This document shows positions 50,662-60,733 of a stretch of 64,000 bases of DNA, in pieces (position 1 is the first letter of the stretch; each line of letters starts with the position of its first letter). The DNA comes from Bacteroidales bacterium (GTDB lineage Bacteria > Bacteroidota > Bacteroidia > Bacteroidales > UBA932), in contig JALCMW010000007.1 of the NCBI GenBank assembly GCA_022648685.1, positions 1 to 64,000 on the forward strand. Direction: 5' to 3'. The notes below the pieces were generated by a model that made no database searches, was not told where the DNA came from, and worked only from the letters and a program-made list of their open reading frames with translations. A program made the translations under genes and the position numbers.

Positions 50662-53600
50662 CTAGGATTGCATGCCGGCGTCTTCGGTAAACTGTTTCGG
50701 GGATATTCCGAATTGGCTCTGGAAGCATTTCGAGAAATACGAAGAGGACGAAAATCCTACCATATACATTACTTCCGAAATAGTGAACCGTTTTTGTTTC
50801 AGCAGCATCGCTGCTTTTTTCATCCTTATCTGCCTTATATATTCCACAGGGGGAACTCCTGTGAGTAGACGGACTTTCCTGTAAAGCTGTTTCTGGCTGA
50901 CATTGGCTTTGTCGCTTAAGAAAGCCACATTCAAAGTCTGGTCGGCCATATTGTCTTCGATTATCCTGGTTATGTCGGAAAGAAATTTCTCGTCGAAAGA
51001 CATCATTTCCACTTTTTCTGGCGTGGATATTTTTTCTATCCTGAGTTTGCTTTCGACCTGTTCCTTGGATTCCAGAAGCTGCCTTACCCTTGAAAGAAGA
51101 ATGGAAGCTTCGAACGGTTTGGGCATGAAGACGTCGATATTGAGTTTTATGCTCTCCAATTCAGTTCCGCTATCCGTCTTTGCCGTAAGAAGTATTATCG
51201 GAATGAGGGCAAGTCTGCCGTCTTCCTTGATGCGCCGGCACATTTCCAGGCCGTCCATCACAGGCATCATAAGGTCGGCTATTATAAGATCGGGAGTCAT
51301 TTCACGGCATAATGTCAATCCGGCCTTGCCGTTATGAGCTATTCCGCAATCATATTCACCCGAAAGCGTGTCTTTGATGAATTCGGTAATAGCGATATTG
51401 TCGTCTATCACGGCTATTTTCTTGCGGGCTCCCTTTTCTGCGGAAGAAGCCGCATTCGCGCCATCATGAGATTCAACGCTTTCCTGCCTTCCGGAAGGCA
51501 AGGTTATCGATATCATGGTGCCGCCTTTCTCTCCGGAAGAAGCGGATATGGTACCATTGTGCATTTCCACATAGCATTTAGCCAGATAAAGGCCTATGCC
51601 GGTACCGCCTTTCTTGCCGGCAGTCCTGGAAGACTGGAAAAATCTCTGGAAGACATACGGTATTTCGTTAGCAGGTATTCCTATGCCGTTGTCCGATACT
51701 GAGATTTCTATTTTGCTTCCGTCATCCGAATATTCTATCCTGAAATTGACTGAACCTCCGGGAGGTGTGTATTTACAGGCGTTCGATATGACATTGTTAA
51801 GGACGGATTCCATCTTGACAGGATCGACGGAAGTATATATCTTGTCCGTACCGGATTCGAAGACGAATGTCCTGTCTTCGAAATTGTCTTTGTAGACGGA
51901 GAATATGCTTTTGCAGAATTCCACCATCTCGACTTTCGAAGGAATGAAGAAATCATCGGGATTGTCGTCCAGCCTGTTGAAATCCAGAGCCTTGTGAATG
52001 AGAGTGTCAAGTTTTACAGCATTTTGCCTTATCATCTCGAGCAGGCCGTCCTGGCGCTTGTCTTTTATTTCTGAAAGAAGTTTGTCGGCAGGAGACAAAA
52101 TCATGGAAAGAGGGGTTTTGAACTCATGGGAAAGATTCGCGAAGAAGTCCATCTTCAGCTTGGCTTGTTCAAGCGTCTTGTCTTTTTCTATCCTTTCTAT
52201 ACGGAGCCTGTTCTTGACTCTGAAGAAGTTGATGATCCAAAGGACCAGCCCCAACAGGAATGCGGCGTAACATATCTTGGCAGCCGAGGTATAATACCAT
52301 GGAGGAGAAATTCTTATGGAAACGGTTTCGGGTGAAGGCCCGGGACGGCCGTTGACATCCAGAGTATTGACTTTGAATGAATAATTCCCGTATTTCAGAT
52401 TGGCGTATGAGACATGGTTGGAATTCTGCGGCAGGAGGCTCCAGTCTTTGTCCACACCGTCCATCATGCAAATGAAACGGCTTTTTTCTTCCTGCGAATA
52501 TGAAATGGTGGAAAATTCGAAATAAAGATGGTTCTGGTTGTATTTCAATTTGTATTTACCGGCATACCTTACGCTTTTTTCAGGAAGCGAGTAAGGTTTG
52601 TCATTCACGGAAAAACCGGTTATCCTGATAGTTGATGTGCCGTGTCCCGAATTGATTATGCCCGGTGTGGTTTCGACTATCTTATCGACACCGCCGAGAT
52701 AAACTATTCCTGAATTTTTGTCATAATATATACATGTATATGGATCCGAACGCAAATTTAGACGCACCGGATTCATATCTTCGCCTACGGCCCATACGCC
52801 GTCGGAAGTCCCCGCCCAAATCGTATTCCCGACCTGTTCCATGGAAAGGACTCCGCTTTTGTCGAATTCGCCGAATCGAGCCACCGACCATTTCGTCCCG
52901 TCGTCAGAGCGCATTGCGATACCCCCCGCAAAACCGCACCATATATTTCCATTGTCGTCGCTTATGATATAGTCGGGAGATTCCCCCGTCGCTTTTTCAA
53001 TATCCTCCCTGTCCACTTTCCCCGACAATTCGTTAATCCTGTATAATCCGCCTTTGTATATGAGAACCCAGGCATTTCCGTTTTTGCCCTGCACCATCTG
53101 GTTTATGAGATTACCGGGAAGGCCGTTGGACGAGGAGAAATTGCGTTCGGCCATGCACGGGGTTCCGCCGGAAGAAAGCAAAGCTTTTCTGTCAACCACG
53201 AACACTCCGCCGAGATATGCCCCTATCCATAATTTGCCTGACTTGTCTTCGAATATGCTGTAGGACCAATTAGCGTTCATTGTCCGTGAAGAATCCGTTA
53301 TGAGATATTTGTCGAACCGGGACCTGGCGTAATCATATTTTATGATACTGCCGTCGGTGGCTACCCAAAGCCCTTTTTCGCTGTCTTCGTAAATATCCCG
53401 TATCCTGTTATGCGGAACAGGGTTCTTCTTGTCACTCATTTTGTATGAAACGGATTTGCCTCTTCGGGCATCGTACCTGACAAGGCCGTTGGTCCCTCCA
53501 AGCCAAAGATATCCGTGCGAATCCTTGAGTATCGAATAGAATCTGTTCCCTTCGCCTTTTCCTGTAAGTTCCGCTATCGGAACAGTCCTTTTGTCCCTGT

Positions 53601-54573
53601 CGTTCCGTGCAAGAGAGATATTGTATTCGGTTCCAAGCCACAGGTTATGTTCATTGTCGACGAATACGCTCCAGACTATATCGTTCGACACCGTTTCATG
53701 GTTCCTGGAATCATGCACGAAATGTTTGCCGTCCCGGCCGTTGTATATATAAAGACCGTTGTCTGTTCCTATTATAAGGTTTCCGTATATGTCCAGCGCC
53801 AGTGATTTGACAGAGTTGTCGGCTACCATTCCTACGGCGGATACGGAACCGTCGGAAAGAGTATATTTGTAAAGGTTCCCTTCCGTTCCTATCCAGATGC
53901 AGCCTCTTTCCACGTCTTCAAGAAGGGAATTGACAAATGTGTTGTTTTTTCCGGCGTCGGAAGGGATTCTTATCCTTTCAAAGCTGTCGGTTGACGGCAG
54001 ATAACGGCATAAGCCGTTGTATGTCCCCACATAGATGTCGCCGCCGGAAGTAACAAGCAGAGAATATATCGTCTTGTGCGGAAGGCCCCTTGTAAGGGTA
54101 TCAAGGCGTCCGGTATCGAAATCGTATCTGTACAGGCCGTTAAGGGATCCTATCCACAAACGATTGTCGCACATTGCCAAAGCTCTGACATTTTTCGGCA
54201 TCGTTGATATTCCGGGGCCATCTGTGCCGGCTTTCGAAGATATTTCCATCCTGGGGGAATAGTAATCCCCGGTACAGTCATATGCGAACAAGCCATTGTC
54301 GGAGCCGAGGTAGAATGTGTTGTCTCGACGCAATATGCAGTAGATCTGGGAACAGGAAGGATCGGAAGCAGAGGAATGGGACCGGACGGAATATCCGTCG
54401 TAACTGTACAGTCCCCGGTTTGTTCCTATCCATATCAATCCCAGGCTGTCCTGAGCGAAGCAATTGGCAACGGAAGCATCCGAAGCCAGCGGAACGGTTT
54501 CGAATCGTCCGTAATTTATTCCGCGGGCAGAGGAAAAAAGAGAGGCTATCAATAATATGAATATCCGGAACAT
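50662..54573 (-). CDS. Hybrid two-component system regulator (HTCS) of the galactan locus
   Basis: This protein of about 1303 residues senses a galactan fragment in the periplasm and activates the locus. I start it at the ATG at 54573, after which a signal/anchor (F-R-I-F-I-L-L-I-A-S-L-F) begins. Reg_prop beta-propeller repeats (L-G-L-I-W-I-G-T-N-R-G-L type) fill about residues 25-640. A Y_Y_Y domain and a membrane helix near 765-785 follow. The kinase has S-H-E-F-K-T-P, with the phospho-His near 815. The receiver has I-A-D-L-M-M-P, with the Asp near 1099. The C-terminus from about 1205 is an AraC-type DNA-binding domain. All steps thus sit in one chain. Confidence 0.95.
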   Translation of the reverse strand: MFRIFILLIASLFSSARGINYGRFETVPLASDASVANCFAQDSLGLIWIGTNRGLYSYDGYSVRSHSSASDPSCSQIYCILRRDNTFYLGSDNGLFAYDCTGDYYSPRMEISSKAGTDGPGISTMPKNVRALAMCDNRLWIGSLNGLYRYDFDTGRLDTLTRGLPHKTIYSLLVTSGGDIYVGTYNGLCRYLPSTDSFERIRIPSDAGKNNTFVNSLLEDVERGCIWIGTEGNLYKYTLSDGSVSAVGMVADNSVKSLALDIYGNLIIGTDNGLYIYNGRDGKHFVHDSRNHETVSNDIVWSVFVDNEHNLWLGTEYNISLARNDRDKRTVPIAELTGKGEGNRFYSILKDSHGYLWLGGTNGLVRYDARRGKSVSYKMSDKKNPVPHNRIRDIYEDSEKGLWVATDGSIIKYDYARSRFDKYLITDSSRTMNANWSYSIFEDKSGKLWIGAYLGGVFVVDRKALLSSGGTPCMAERNFSSSNGLPGNLINQMVQGKNGNAWVLIYKGGLYRINELSGKVDREDIEKATGESPDYIISDDNGNIWCGFAGGIAMRSDDGTKWSVARFGEFDKSGVLSMEQVGNTIWAGTSDGVWAVGEDMNPVRLNLRSDPYTCIYYDKNSGIVYLGGVDKIVETTPGIINSGHGTSTIRITGFSVNDKPYSLPEKSVRYAGKYKLKYNQNHLYFEFSTISYSQEEKSRFICMMDGVDKDWSLLPQNSNHVSYANLKYGNYSFKVNTLDVNGRPGPSPETVSIRISPPWYYTSAAKICYAAFLLGLVLWIINFFRVKNRLRIERIEKDKTLEQAKLKMDFFANLSHEFKTPLSMILSPADKLLSEIKDKRQDGLLEMIRQNAVKLDTLIHKALDFNRLDDNPDDFFIPSKVEMVEFCKSIFSVYKDNFEDRTFVFESGTDKIYTSVDPVKMESVLNNVISNACKYTPPGGSVNFRIEYSDDGSKIEISVSDNGIGIPANEIPYVFQRFFQSSRTAGKKGGTGIGLYLAKCYVEMHNGTISASSGEKGGTMISITLPSGRQESVESHDGANAASSAEKGARKKIAVIDDNIAITEFIKDTLSGEYDCGIAHNGKAGLTLCREMTPDLIIADLMMPVMDGLEMCRRIKEDGRLALIPIILLTAKTDSGTELESIKLNIDVFMPKPFEASILLSRVRQLLESKEQVESKLRIEKISTPEKVEMMSFDEKFLSDITRIIEDNMADQTLNVAFLSDKANVSQKQLYRKVRLLTGVPPVEYIRQIRMKKAAMLLKQKRFTISEVMYMVGFSSSSYFSKCFQSQFGISPKQFTEDAGMQS

Positions 54574-54848
54574 CAGTTGAAACAATTGACTGGAATAAAA
54601 ATACGCAAAAAAAAGTTATTAAAGTATATCTCGCAGGCCGATATCCCTTTCGAAAACTTCCGAGGCTGTCCGCCCCAATTCCAGTATGGCGGTTGCAGAG
54701 TTTTGCCGCTATTTCGGGAAGATTGTCCGGCAAAGTGTTGCCATCGGAGGAAAAATCCATGATGACGAAATCGTTGCCCAAACCGTGAAATATTTTTTGT
54801 GCACGTTAATATTTCATGCTCAAAAATCCCGATTTTTTAATCATATGA

Positions 54849-55013
54849 TTATTTGTTTTTGGGAGTCAGGATAAACATGATCATATTAACGCAGATGCAG
54901 AGCAATCCTATGAACAGGAAGATGTTTTTGCCGCTATAGCAGAATATCGAGATAAGGATGCAGATCATGGCAACAATGGACAAGATCAGTCCGATAATTT
55001 TAACCGCGTTCAT
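54849..55013 (-). CDS. Small two-helix membrane protein
   Basis: A 54-residue frame from an ATG at 55013 reads MNAVKIIGLILSIVAMI, then a short polar turn (Y-S-G-K-N), then F-L-F-I-G-L-L-C-I-C-V-N, and ends T-P-K-N-K. Two hydrophobic helices with a polar break and a positively charged tail are what a real small membrane protein looks like. Clean A-rich sequence lies upstream. Its function is unknown. It stands between the HTCS and the second SusCD pair, on the minus strand. Confidence 0.6.
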   Translation of the reverse strand: MNAVKIIGLILSIVAMICILISIFCYSGKNIFLFIGLLCICVNMIMFILTPKNK

Positions 55014-55145
55014 TTTAGTTGAAGTTATATTGATTCATAATATGATACAAATATGAAAAATACTTTTGAGAATTCCGAGTTCCGGTCTTGTGAAATCATA
55101 GGGAAACATAATGGAAACAATAATTAATATAATAATATAAATAAT

Positions 55146-55193
55146 CCGGCCGGATTCCACTTGGACAGAAGCCCAACATTGGAATCCGGCCGG
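55146..55193 (-). terminator. Strong inverted repeat after the second SusCD pair
   Basis: CCGGCCGGATTCCA (55146-55159) and TGGAATCCGGCCGG (55180-55193) form a perfect 14-bp stem with a 20-base loop. On the minus strand ATTATTTATATTATT follows. It lies 65 bases beyond the SusD stop and probably ends that transcript, although the T-run is broken. Confidence 0.65.
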
Positions 55194-55257
55194 AAACAAC
55201 TTAATTTAAACTATTATTTATGAAAACTCACACAAACCGTGTGACATTATGCCATAC

Positions 55258-57081
55258 TTACCATGTCTTCGTCCATCCCGGATTCTGACTCAGGTTCGGA
55301 TTTTTCAATCCAACCTGTGTAGGGATTGGATAAAGGTACATGTTGTCCTTCCATGCATGAGAAGTTTCCTTGTAATCCATGACGTATCCTCCGGCAGGAT
55401 CATCGGCGAGTTTGTCAAGTTTCAGAGGATCGGTGCTTTGGTTCACAATCACTGCAAGGCTCTTGTATTCTCCCGAATAAGACTTGTCAGCAGTGAAATA
55501 AGCGTCATATTCCCCGTCTCCGTTCATGTCCAGCGGCTGGTCCATCGCCGGAACGTAAACTCCCGTCCAAGGCATGTCCCCCCAAAGATTTCCGCAAGCC
55601 CAGCGTTTAAGGTCCCTCAAACGTGTCCCCTCCAGGCATAACTCTATGGCCCTGTCGCGACGTATTTCCAGAATCACAGGATCCGTTATATCAGGATAAT
55701 ATGTCTGTTGGAGATAAGTATCAACCACCGTAGGTTTTTTGTCGAGGTCTCCTCCGGTGATTCCGGCACGGCGGCGAAGAACGCCTATGGTGTTTTTCCA
55801 GTCTTCATCCGTCAAAGTCCCGAGCTCGGCCTTTGCTTCGGCATAATTCAGAAGCACTTCAGCATAACGCATTATAGGGACATCGTTTGTGTTCGAACGC
55901 TTATCGTCATAATTCATGTCGTCGATTACATATTTCGTAAACTGGTATCCCGTAAGAGTATGTCCGGTAAAATTGGCCGAAGTCGTTACATAATTGCCGG
56001 AAGCGTCTTTTCTGGTATAATCATATCCTCTTATCGTCTGGTTCAGCCTCAGATCACGCCCGGTTGTCTCTTCCTTGAAATTCTTGTATGTCCCATCGGC
56101 ATTTTTTTCATCATAGACTGTCCCGTCGAGATTCAGATACGTCTTGGCAAATGGCCTCGTCATGCAGAGATGAGGGCCGTATGTGGAGGAATTAAGCCAC
56201 CAGTTCATTTCGCCGAGTGATGTTTCATTGTTTTCGTAGCTGAGCATGACTTCTTCTGTGACTGCATTATCGCTTATGAACAGATCCCTGTATGAACCGC
56301 GTCCGTTTGCATATGCCGTACCGGTATGTATCTTATACGGTCCGTCGTCCATTATTATCTGGGCGGCATCGGCTGCAGCCTTGAACAATTCATCCGCGGT
56401 CATTGTGCAGTTCTTGACATAATCGGTCCCGGCATGATATTTACGCCAAGAGGCTTCGAAAAGGCAGGCGCGGGACTTGAGCAGAAGAGGTGTCCATTTG
56501 TTGATGGTATTGGAATTCGGCGTAATTGAAGATGTCGTGATCCATTTGTAGGCATAGTCGCAGTCGTCCATTATATGCCGGATTATGGTATCCCTGCTGT
56601 CCCTTCCGGCATAAAGACGTGAATCCGTAGGTTCCAGAGGCTCGTCGATCCATGGGACTTCTCCGTATTTGACGAGTTTCCCGAAATACAAATATGCCCG
56701 GAAGAATTTAGCTATGCCGGTATAATTGTTCCTTACTTCTTCGCTGAGATTCTGGTCCGTATTGTATTTTATCAGATAGTTGGCGTGCCTTATGTCGCTC
56801 CAGCTCCATGAAGTAGACGTTTCTTCGGTATAAGCCGCACATTCATAAGTACCCACGGAGTTTTTGGCACCCCAGTCGGCCGTATTGTCCGATTGGTGCA
56901 TTCCGTCGCCTCCGGCATCCGGCAGTATATCATAAAGATAGTTACAGTAAAGTTCAAGGCCTGTGGCGGATCCGAAAACCATGGAACGGTCGGCTGAAGC
57001 TTTCTGTCTTTCGGTCAAATCGCAGGCAGAAACCGTTACGATTGCTATCGCGATTGTAAAAAATATGCTTATTTTTCTCAT
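55258..57081 (-). CDS. SusD/RagB-family lipoprotein (second pair)
   Basis: This 607-residue SusD-type lipoprotein has its lipobox T-V-S-A-C at C20. The pattern matches the RagB-like branch: N-Y-T-G-I-A-K-F-F-R-A-Y-L-Y-F, then V-P-I-M-R-Y-A-E-V-L-L-N-Y-A-E-A-K-A-E-L-G, and R-R-D-R-A-I-E-L-C-L-E-G-T-R-L-R-D-L-K-R-W near the C-terminus. The last residues, Y-L-Y-P-I-P-T-Q-V, are usual. It follows its SusC by 11 bases. No hydrolase gene accompanies the pair in this window, so the ligand is unknown. Confidence 0.93.
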   Translation of the reverse strand: MRKISIFFTIAIAIVTVSACDLTERQKASADRSMVFGSATGLELYCNYLYDILPDAGGDGMHQSDNTADWGAKNSVGTYECAAYTEETSTSWSWSDIRHANYLIKYNTDQNLSEEVRNNYTGIAKFFRAYLYFGKLVKYGEVPWIDEPLEPTDSRLYAGRDSRDTIIRHIMDDCDYAYKWITTSSITPNSNTINKWTPLLLKSRACLFEASWRKYHAGTDYVKNCTMTADELFKAAADAAQIIMDDGPYKIHTGTAYANGRGSYRDLFISDNAVTEEVMLSYENNETSLGEMNWWLNSSTYGPHLCMTRPFAKTYLNLDGTVYDEKNADGTYKNFKEETTGRDLRLNQTIRGYDYTRKDASGNYVTTSANFTGHTLTGYQFTKYVIDDMNYDDKRSNTNDVPIMRYAEVLLNYAEAKAELGTLTDEDWKNTIGVLRRRAGITGGDLDKKPTVVDTYLQQTYYPDITDPVILEIRRDRAIELCLEGTRLRDLKRWACGNLWGDMPWTGVYVPAMDQPLDMNGDGEYDAYFTADKSYSGEYKSLAVIVNQSTDPLKLDKLADDPAGGYVMDYKETSHAWKDNMYLYPIPTQVGLKNPNLSQNPGWTKTW

Positions 57082-57092
57082 TACCGTATCAA

Positions 57093-60000
57093 TTAGAATG
57101 TTATGTTAAGACCCAGACTGTAACTTTTCAGCGTAGGATAATTGTATCCGTCCCCGGTGGTGGTCGCTTCGGAGTCATAGCCGTAAATATTCGCTGTCAC
57201 ATCTATGTCTCGCGTATGTTTGTACAGAGGCGACCATGTCCACAGATTTTCCCCAGAGAAGAAGATGCTGGCCTTTGTAAGTCCGATCCTGTTTATCCAT
57301 TTTTCAGGCAAATTGTAGCCGAACTGTATGTTTTTCATACGTATGTACGCCACGTTTTGAAGGTAACGGGTATTGGCGCATGAAGAGCCTTTGTAGAAAG
57401 GTGCATAGTAGCCGGTGTAACGGGGCAGGTAGGCATCGGTGTTGTCTTCAGTCCAGTAATTGCCCAGCTGCCATTTGGGCAATTGAGCATAAGGGCGGTT
57501 GTATTGCCCCCAAAGTGAAGCAGATTCATTGGTAGGATACCAATCCTGCTTTCCTACACCCTGGAAGAAAACGCTGGCAAAGAAATTGTTCCAGTCTCCG
57601 GAAAGAGTGAAGCTGTATATATAACGCGGTTCCGTATTGCCTATTACGCGACGGTCTCCCGGATCATCCACAGTATTATTGCCCCTGTCTATGTAGCCGT
57701 TTCCGTTGAGATCTTCGAATTTTATATCGCCCGGATAGAGTTTGTATTTTTTATCCGTTTTCATAAGGGGATTGTAATATTTCTGCCCGGCTGCCTTGGC
57801 AGCAGCCTCGGCTGCGTCTATATCAGCCTGTGTCTGCCAGAGTCCGTTGGAAGTGAAGCCCCATATTTCTCCAATGGTCATGCCTTTGTAATAAGACGGG
57901 CTATTCGACGTTCCAAGATTCTTAGTGGAATTGTTGTATTTGTCTATGACCGATTTGTAATCTGCCAAAGTTGCCTTTATGCTGTAATTGAACTTCTTGC
58001 CTGTAAGGTTGAATGAATCGCGCCATGTAGCGGTGATTTCATATCCGCGCGTGGTCATTTCTCCGTAATTACCTTTAGGCGAAGATGCCCCGTATACGTC
58101 CGGCAAAGTCGGTCCGACAATGTACATATTGATCGTCTTGCGGTTGTACCAGTCGGCTGTTACCGAGAAGCGGTCCCGGAGAAGGCCGAAGTCAAGACCT
58201 ACATCCAGAGTCCTGGCGGTTTCCCATGTAAGGTTGTCAGGAATAGGGGAAGCAGGTGAGACCGTCTTTACTTTGGTTCCGTTGAAATATCGTCCGGTAC
58301 CCATGTTGAATTTCTCATCGAAAGAATATGCCGAGATATTGCTGTTGCCAAGTGCTCCGTATGATGCCCGGATTTTCAAATTCGAAAGGATATTCTCATT
58401 TACTTTGAACCAAGGTTCCTGAGTAAGTCGCCATCCTGCCGAGACGGAAGGGAAAAACGACCAGCGTGAACCTTCGAGGAACTTGGAAGAACCGTCGTAA
58501 CGGCCGTTCACTTCAAGAAGATATCTTTCAGCATAATTGTAATTGGCGCGGAAGAAAGCACCAACGCTGCGCCATTTCGTCCATGCTCCGGTGATATTCC
58601 TGTTGTCGGTTCCGGTTGTCAGATTGATATTGTCAACCTCTTCGGTAAGCAGATCGTCATTATAAGCATAGAGCTGTTTCATCGTGGATTGTTCATAATT
58701 ATATCCGATCAGGAACTTCACGTTGTGCTTATCAAGGAATTTATCGGTGTAGTCGGCATAGACGTTGGTATTTATATACTTGGTGTCTTTGTTCGTCTCC
58801 GATATATATGACTGTGTTCCGGAAATGGTTTCAGTCGTGCCGGCTATCTTGGAATATGGAGTGCGTACACGTTTTATCTGGCGGTTGTATGTTGCATCAC
58901 GGTAAGTGAAATCGGCGTTCACATGCAGCTTGTCATCAAGGAATTTGGCCGCGGCACTTATGGTATTCTTGACATAATCGTTTACAGAAGTATGACGGCT
59001 GTTTCCGTAAAGGAAATCCCCTACGGAATAAACGGCCGAATAACTCATGGTCCCGTCCGGGTTCCATACGGGAGAAGAAGGATGGCCTTCATCGGCGATG
59101 TTTCTCCATACATTGCCGTTACCTTCCGAATACGTTACGGGATTGTGGTATTTGTTGTAGCTTATGTCGATATTATCAACTATCTTAAGCCATTTGTACA
59201 CTTGATATCCTGCTTTCAATCTGGTATTTATGGCTTTGTAGTCATCTGTATTGCAAGGACTGTCGAAGAGCCCGCCGTAACCGTAGAAACGGCCAGAAAG
59301 ATAATAATCGAATTTGCCGTCGCTTCCTGATACCGAAAGATTGTGCGTCTGTGCAAGAAAATGGTTTTTGTAAATCATTCCGGCGTAGTCTGTACCTTTG
59401 TTGAAATAAACCCAACGGCCTTTGGTGGTACCCCATGAACCGTCGCTTATTACAGTGCCGTAATTACCTGATTCCGCGCGCGATTTGTATTCTGCAAGCC
59501 ATGCAGTGGAGAATTGCTGGGATTTGTTTATGCCCGAAGGATTGGAATGATTGAAATTGTAGTAGGCCGTATAGAAGTGTTCCGCCCATGTATAGCCGTC
59601 CGATACGTAATCAACGGTATTGGTTGGCTGTTCTATGCTGAAGTTTGTGGAATAGGTAACCCTGGCCTTCCCTACTTTTGCGGATTTTGTTGTGATGAGT
59701 ACGACTCCGTAAGGAGCTCTGGAACCGTAGATGGCTGCTGAAGCTGCATCTTTGAGAACAGATACGGATTCTATATCATCAGGATTCAGAAGAGCCGGAT
59801 TGCCTTCGACTCCGTCTATCAATACAAGAGCGCTGCCGCCCTGACCGATCGATGTCGTACCTCTGATATTATAAGTCGCACTGCTTGTCGGTTTCCCGTC
59901 GGTCAATTTCAGATTGAGATTGGGGATGGAACCCTGAAGCATCTGGGTTACATTCGAATTGGGACGGCCTTCGAACACTTCGCTCGAAACCTGGTCCACT

Positions 60001-60431
60001 GCACCGGTCAGATTGGCTTTCTTCTGTGTGCCGTAACCTACGAATACCACCTCTTCAAGCATTTTGCTGTCTTCCTTGAGAATCACCTTCATTCCGTCGG
60101 AAGCTGCAATTTCAATTGTTTTGTAACCGATAGAGGAAATGACCAGAATGCTGCCTTCGGGAACGGAAATTGTGAACCGCCCGTCAAGATCGGAAGCCAC
60201 ACCGTTTTTAGTCCCTTTTTGAACGACGCTGACGCCTATCAGCGGAGAACCGCCCGGATCCTTGATTGTTCCGGAAATCTTCTTTGCAACAGCCGGCGTT
60301 CCGGAAACTGCGGTTGACAAAAGATAAGAGCGAAGCGAAACGGTACCGGTTGCGTCGTAGGCAGAGGCTTCTACACAGGAAAGACCCAACAGCACCGTCA
60401 ACAGAGAATACTTGACTTGTTTTAACTTCAT
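57093..60431 (-). CDS. SusC/RagA-family TonB-dependent transporter (second pair)
   Basis: The protein has 1112 residues from the ATG at 60431; the TTG at 60440 is weaker. The signal peptide is L-K-Q-V-K-Y-S-L-L-T-V-L-L-G and ends near E-A-S-A. The regulatory-like domain has I-S-G-T-I-K-D-P-G-G-S-P-L-I-G-V. The plug begins V-F-V-G-Y-G-T-Q-K-K-A-N-L-T-G-A and contains A-S-A-A-I-Y-G-S-R-A-P-Y-G-V. The barrel ends N-I-T-F. The length and the SusD branch fit the larger RagA-like transporters. It diverges from a lipoprotein of the endonuclease/exonuclease/phosphatase fold. Confidence 0.94.
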   Translation of the reverse strand: MKLKQVKYSLLTVLLGLSCVEASAYDATGTVSLRSYLLSTAVSGTPAVAKKISGTIKDPGGSPLIGVSVVQKGTKNGVASDLDGRFTISVPEGSILVISSIGYKTIEIAASDGMKVILKEDSKMLEEVVFVGYGTQKKANLTGAVDQVSSEVFEGRPNSNVTQMLQGSIPNLNLKLTDGKPTSSATYNIRGTTSIGQGGSALVLIDGVEGNPALLNPDDIESVSVLKDAASAAIYGSRAPYGVVLITTKSAKVGKARVTYSTNFSIEQPTNTVDYVSDGYTWAEHFYTAYYNFNHSNPSGINKSQQFSTAWLAEYKSRAESGNYGTVISDGSWGTTKGRWVYFNKGTDYAGMIYKNHFLAQTHNLSVSGSDGKFDYYLSGRFYGYGGLFDSPCNTDDYKAINTRLKAGYQVYKWLKIVDNIDISYNKYHNPVTYSEGNGNVWRNIADEGHPSSPVWNPDGTMSYSAVYSVGDFLYGNSRHTSVNDYVKNTISAAAKFLDDKLHVNADFTYRDATYNRQIKRVRTPYSKIAGTTETISGTQSYISETNKDTKYINTNVYADYTDKFLDKHNVKFLIGYNYEQSTMKQLYAYNDDLLTEEVDNINLTTGTDNRNITGAWTKWRSVGAFFRANYNYAERYLLEVNGRYDGSSKFLEGSRWSFFPSVSAGWRLTQEPWFKVNENILSNLKIRASYGALGNSNISAYSFDEKFNMGTGRYFNGTKVKTVSPASPIPDNLTWETARTLDVGLDFGLLRDRFSVTADWYNRKTINMYIVGPTLPDVYGASSPKGNYGEMTTRGYEITATWRDSFNLTGKKFNYSIKATLADYKSVIDKYNNSTKNLGTSNSPSYYKGMTIGEIWGFTSNGLWQTQADIDAAEAAAKAAGQKYYNPLMKTDKKYKLYPGDIKFEDLNGNGYIDRGNNTVDDPGDRRVIGNTEPRYIYSFTLSGDWNNFFASVFFQGVGKQDWYPTNESASLWGQYNRPYAQLPKWQLGNYWTEDNTDAYLPRYTGYYAPFYKGSSCANTRYLQNVAYIRMKNIQFGYNLPEKWINRIGLTKASIFFSGENLWTWSPLYKHTRDIDVTANIYGYDSEATTTGDGYNYPTLKSYSLGLNITF

Positions 60432-60733
60432 CTTGCTCAATTTTAATGTGGTTGATAATTATGTGTATTTATTGCATTACCAGACGGCACGCAGGGCAAG
60501 AATTCAGACTATTCTCCAAATAAAGGCCGTATAGGTTCAATATGACACGTACGGACATGCCTGTGCATATAATCCGCTACGATACAATTAGATATGGGGA
60601 AAATCCGTGGTTACTAGTGTGTGGTCTGATATGGTTCCTCCAACTCATAACAATATTAATGATTCCGGATATCAAAAACAAGAAAAGATGTATTATATTT
60701 AACATCGGTCACAAAAATATGATACTAACCACT

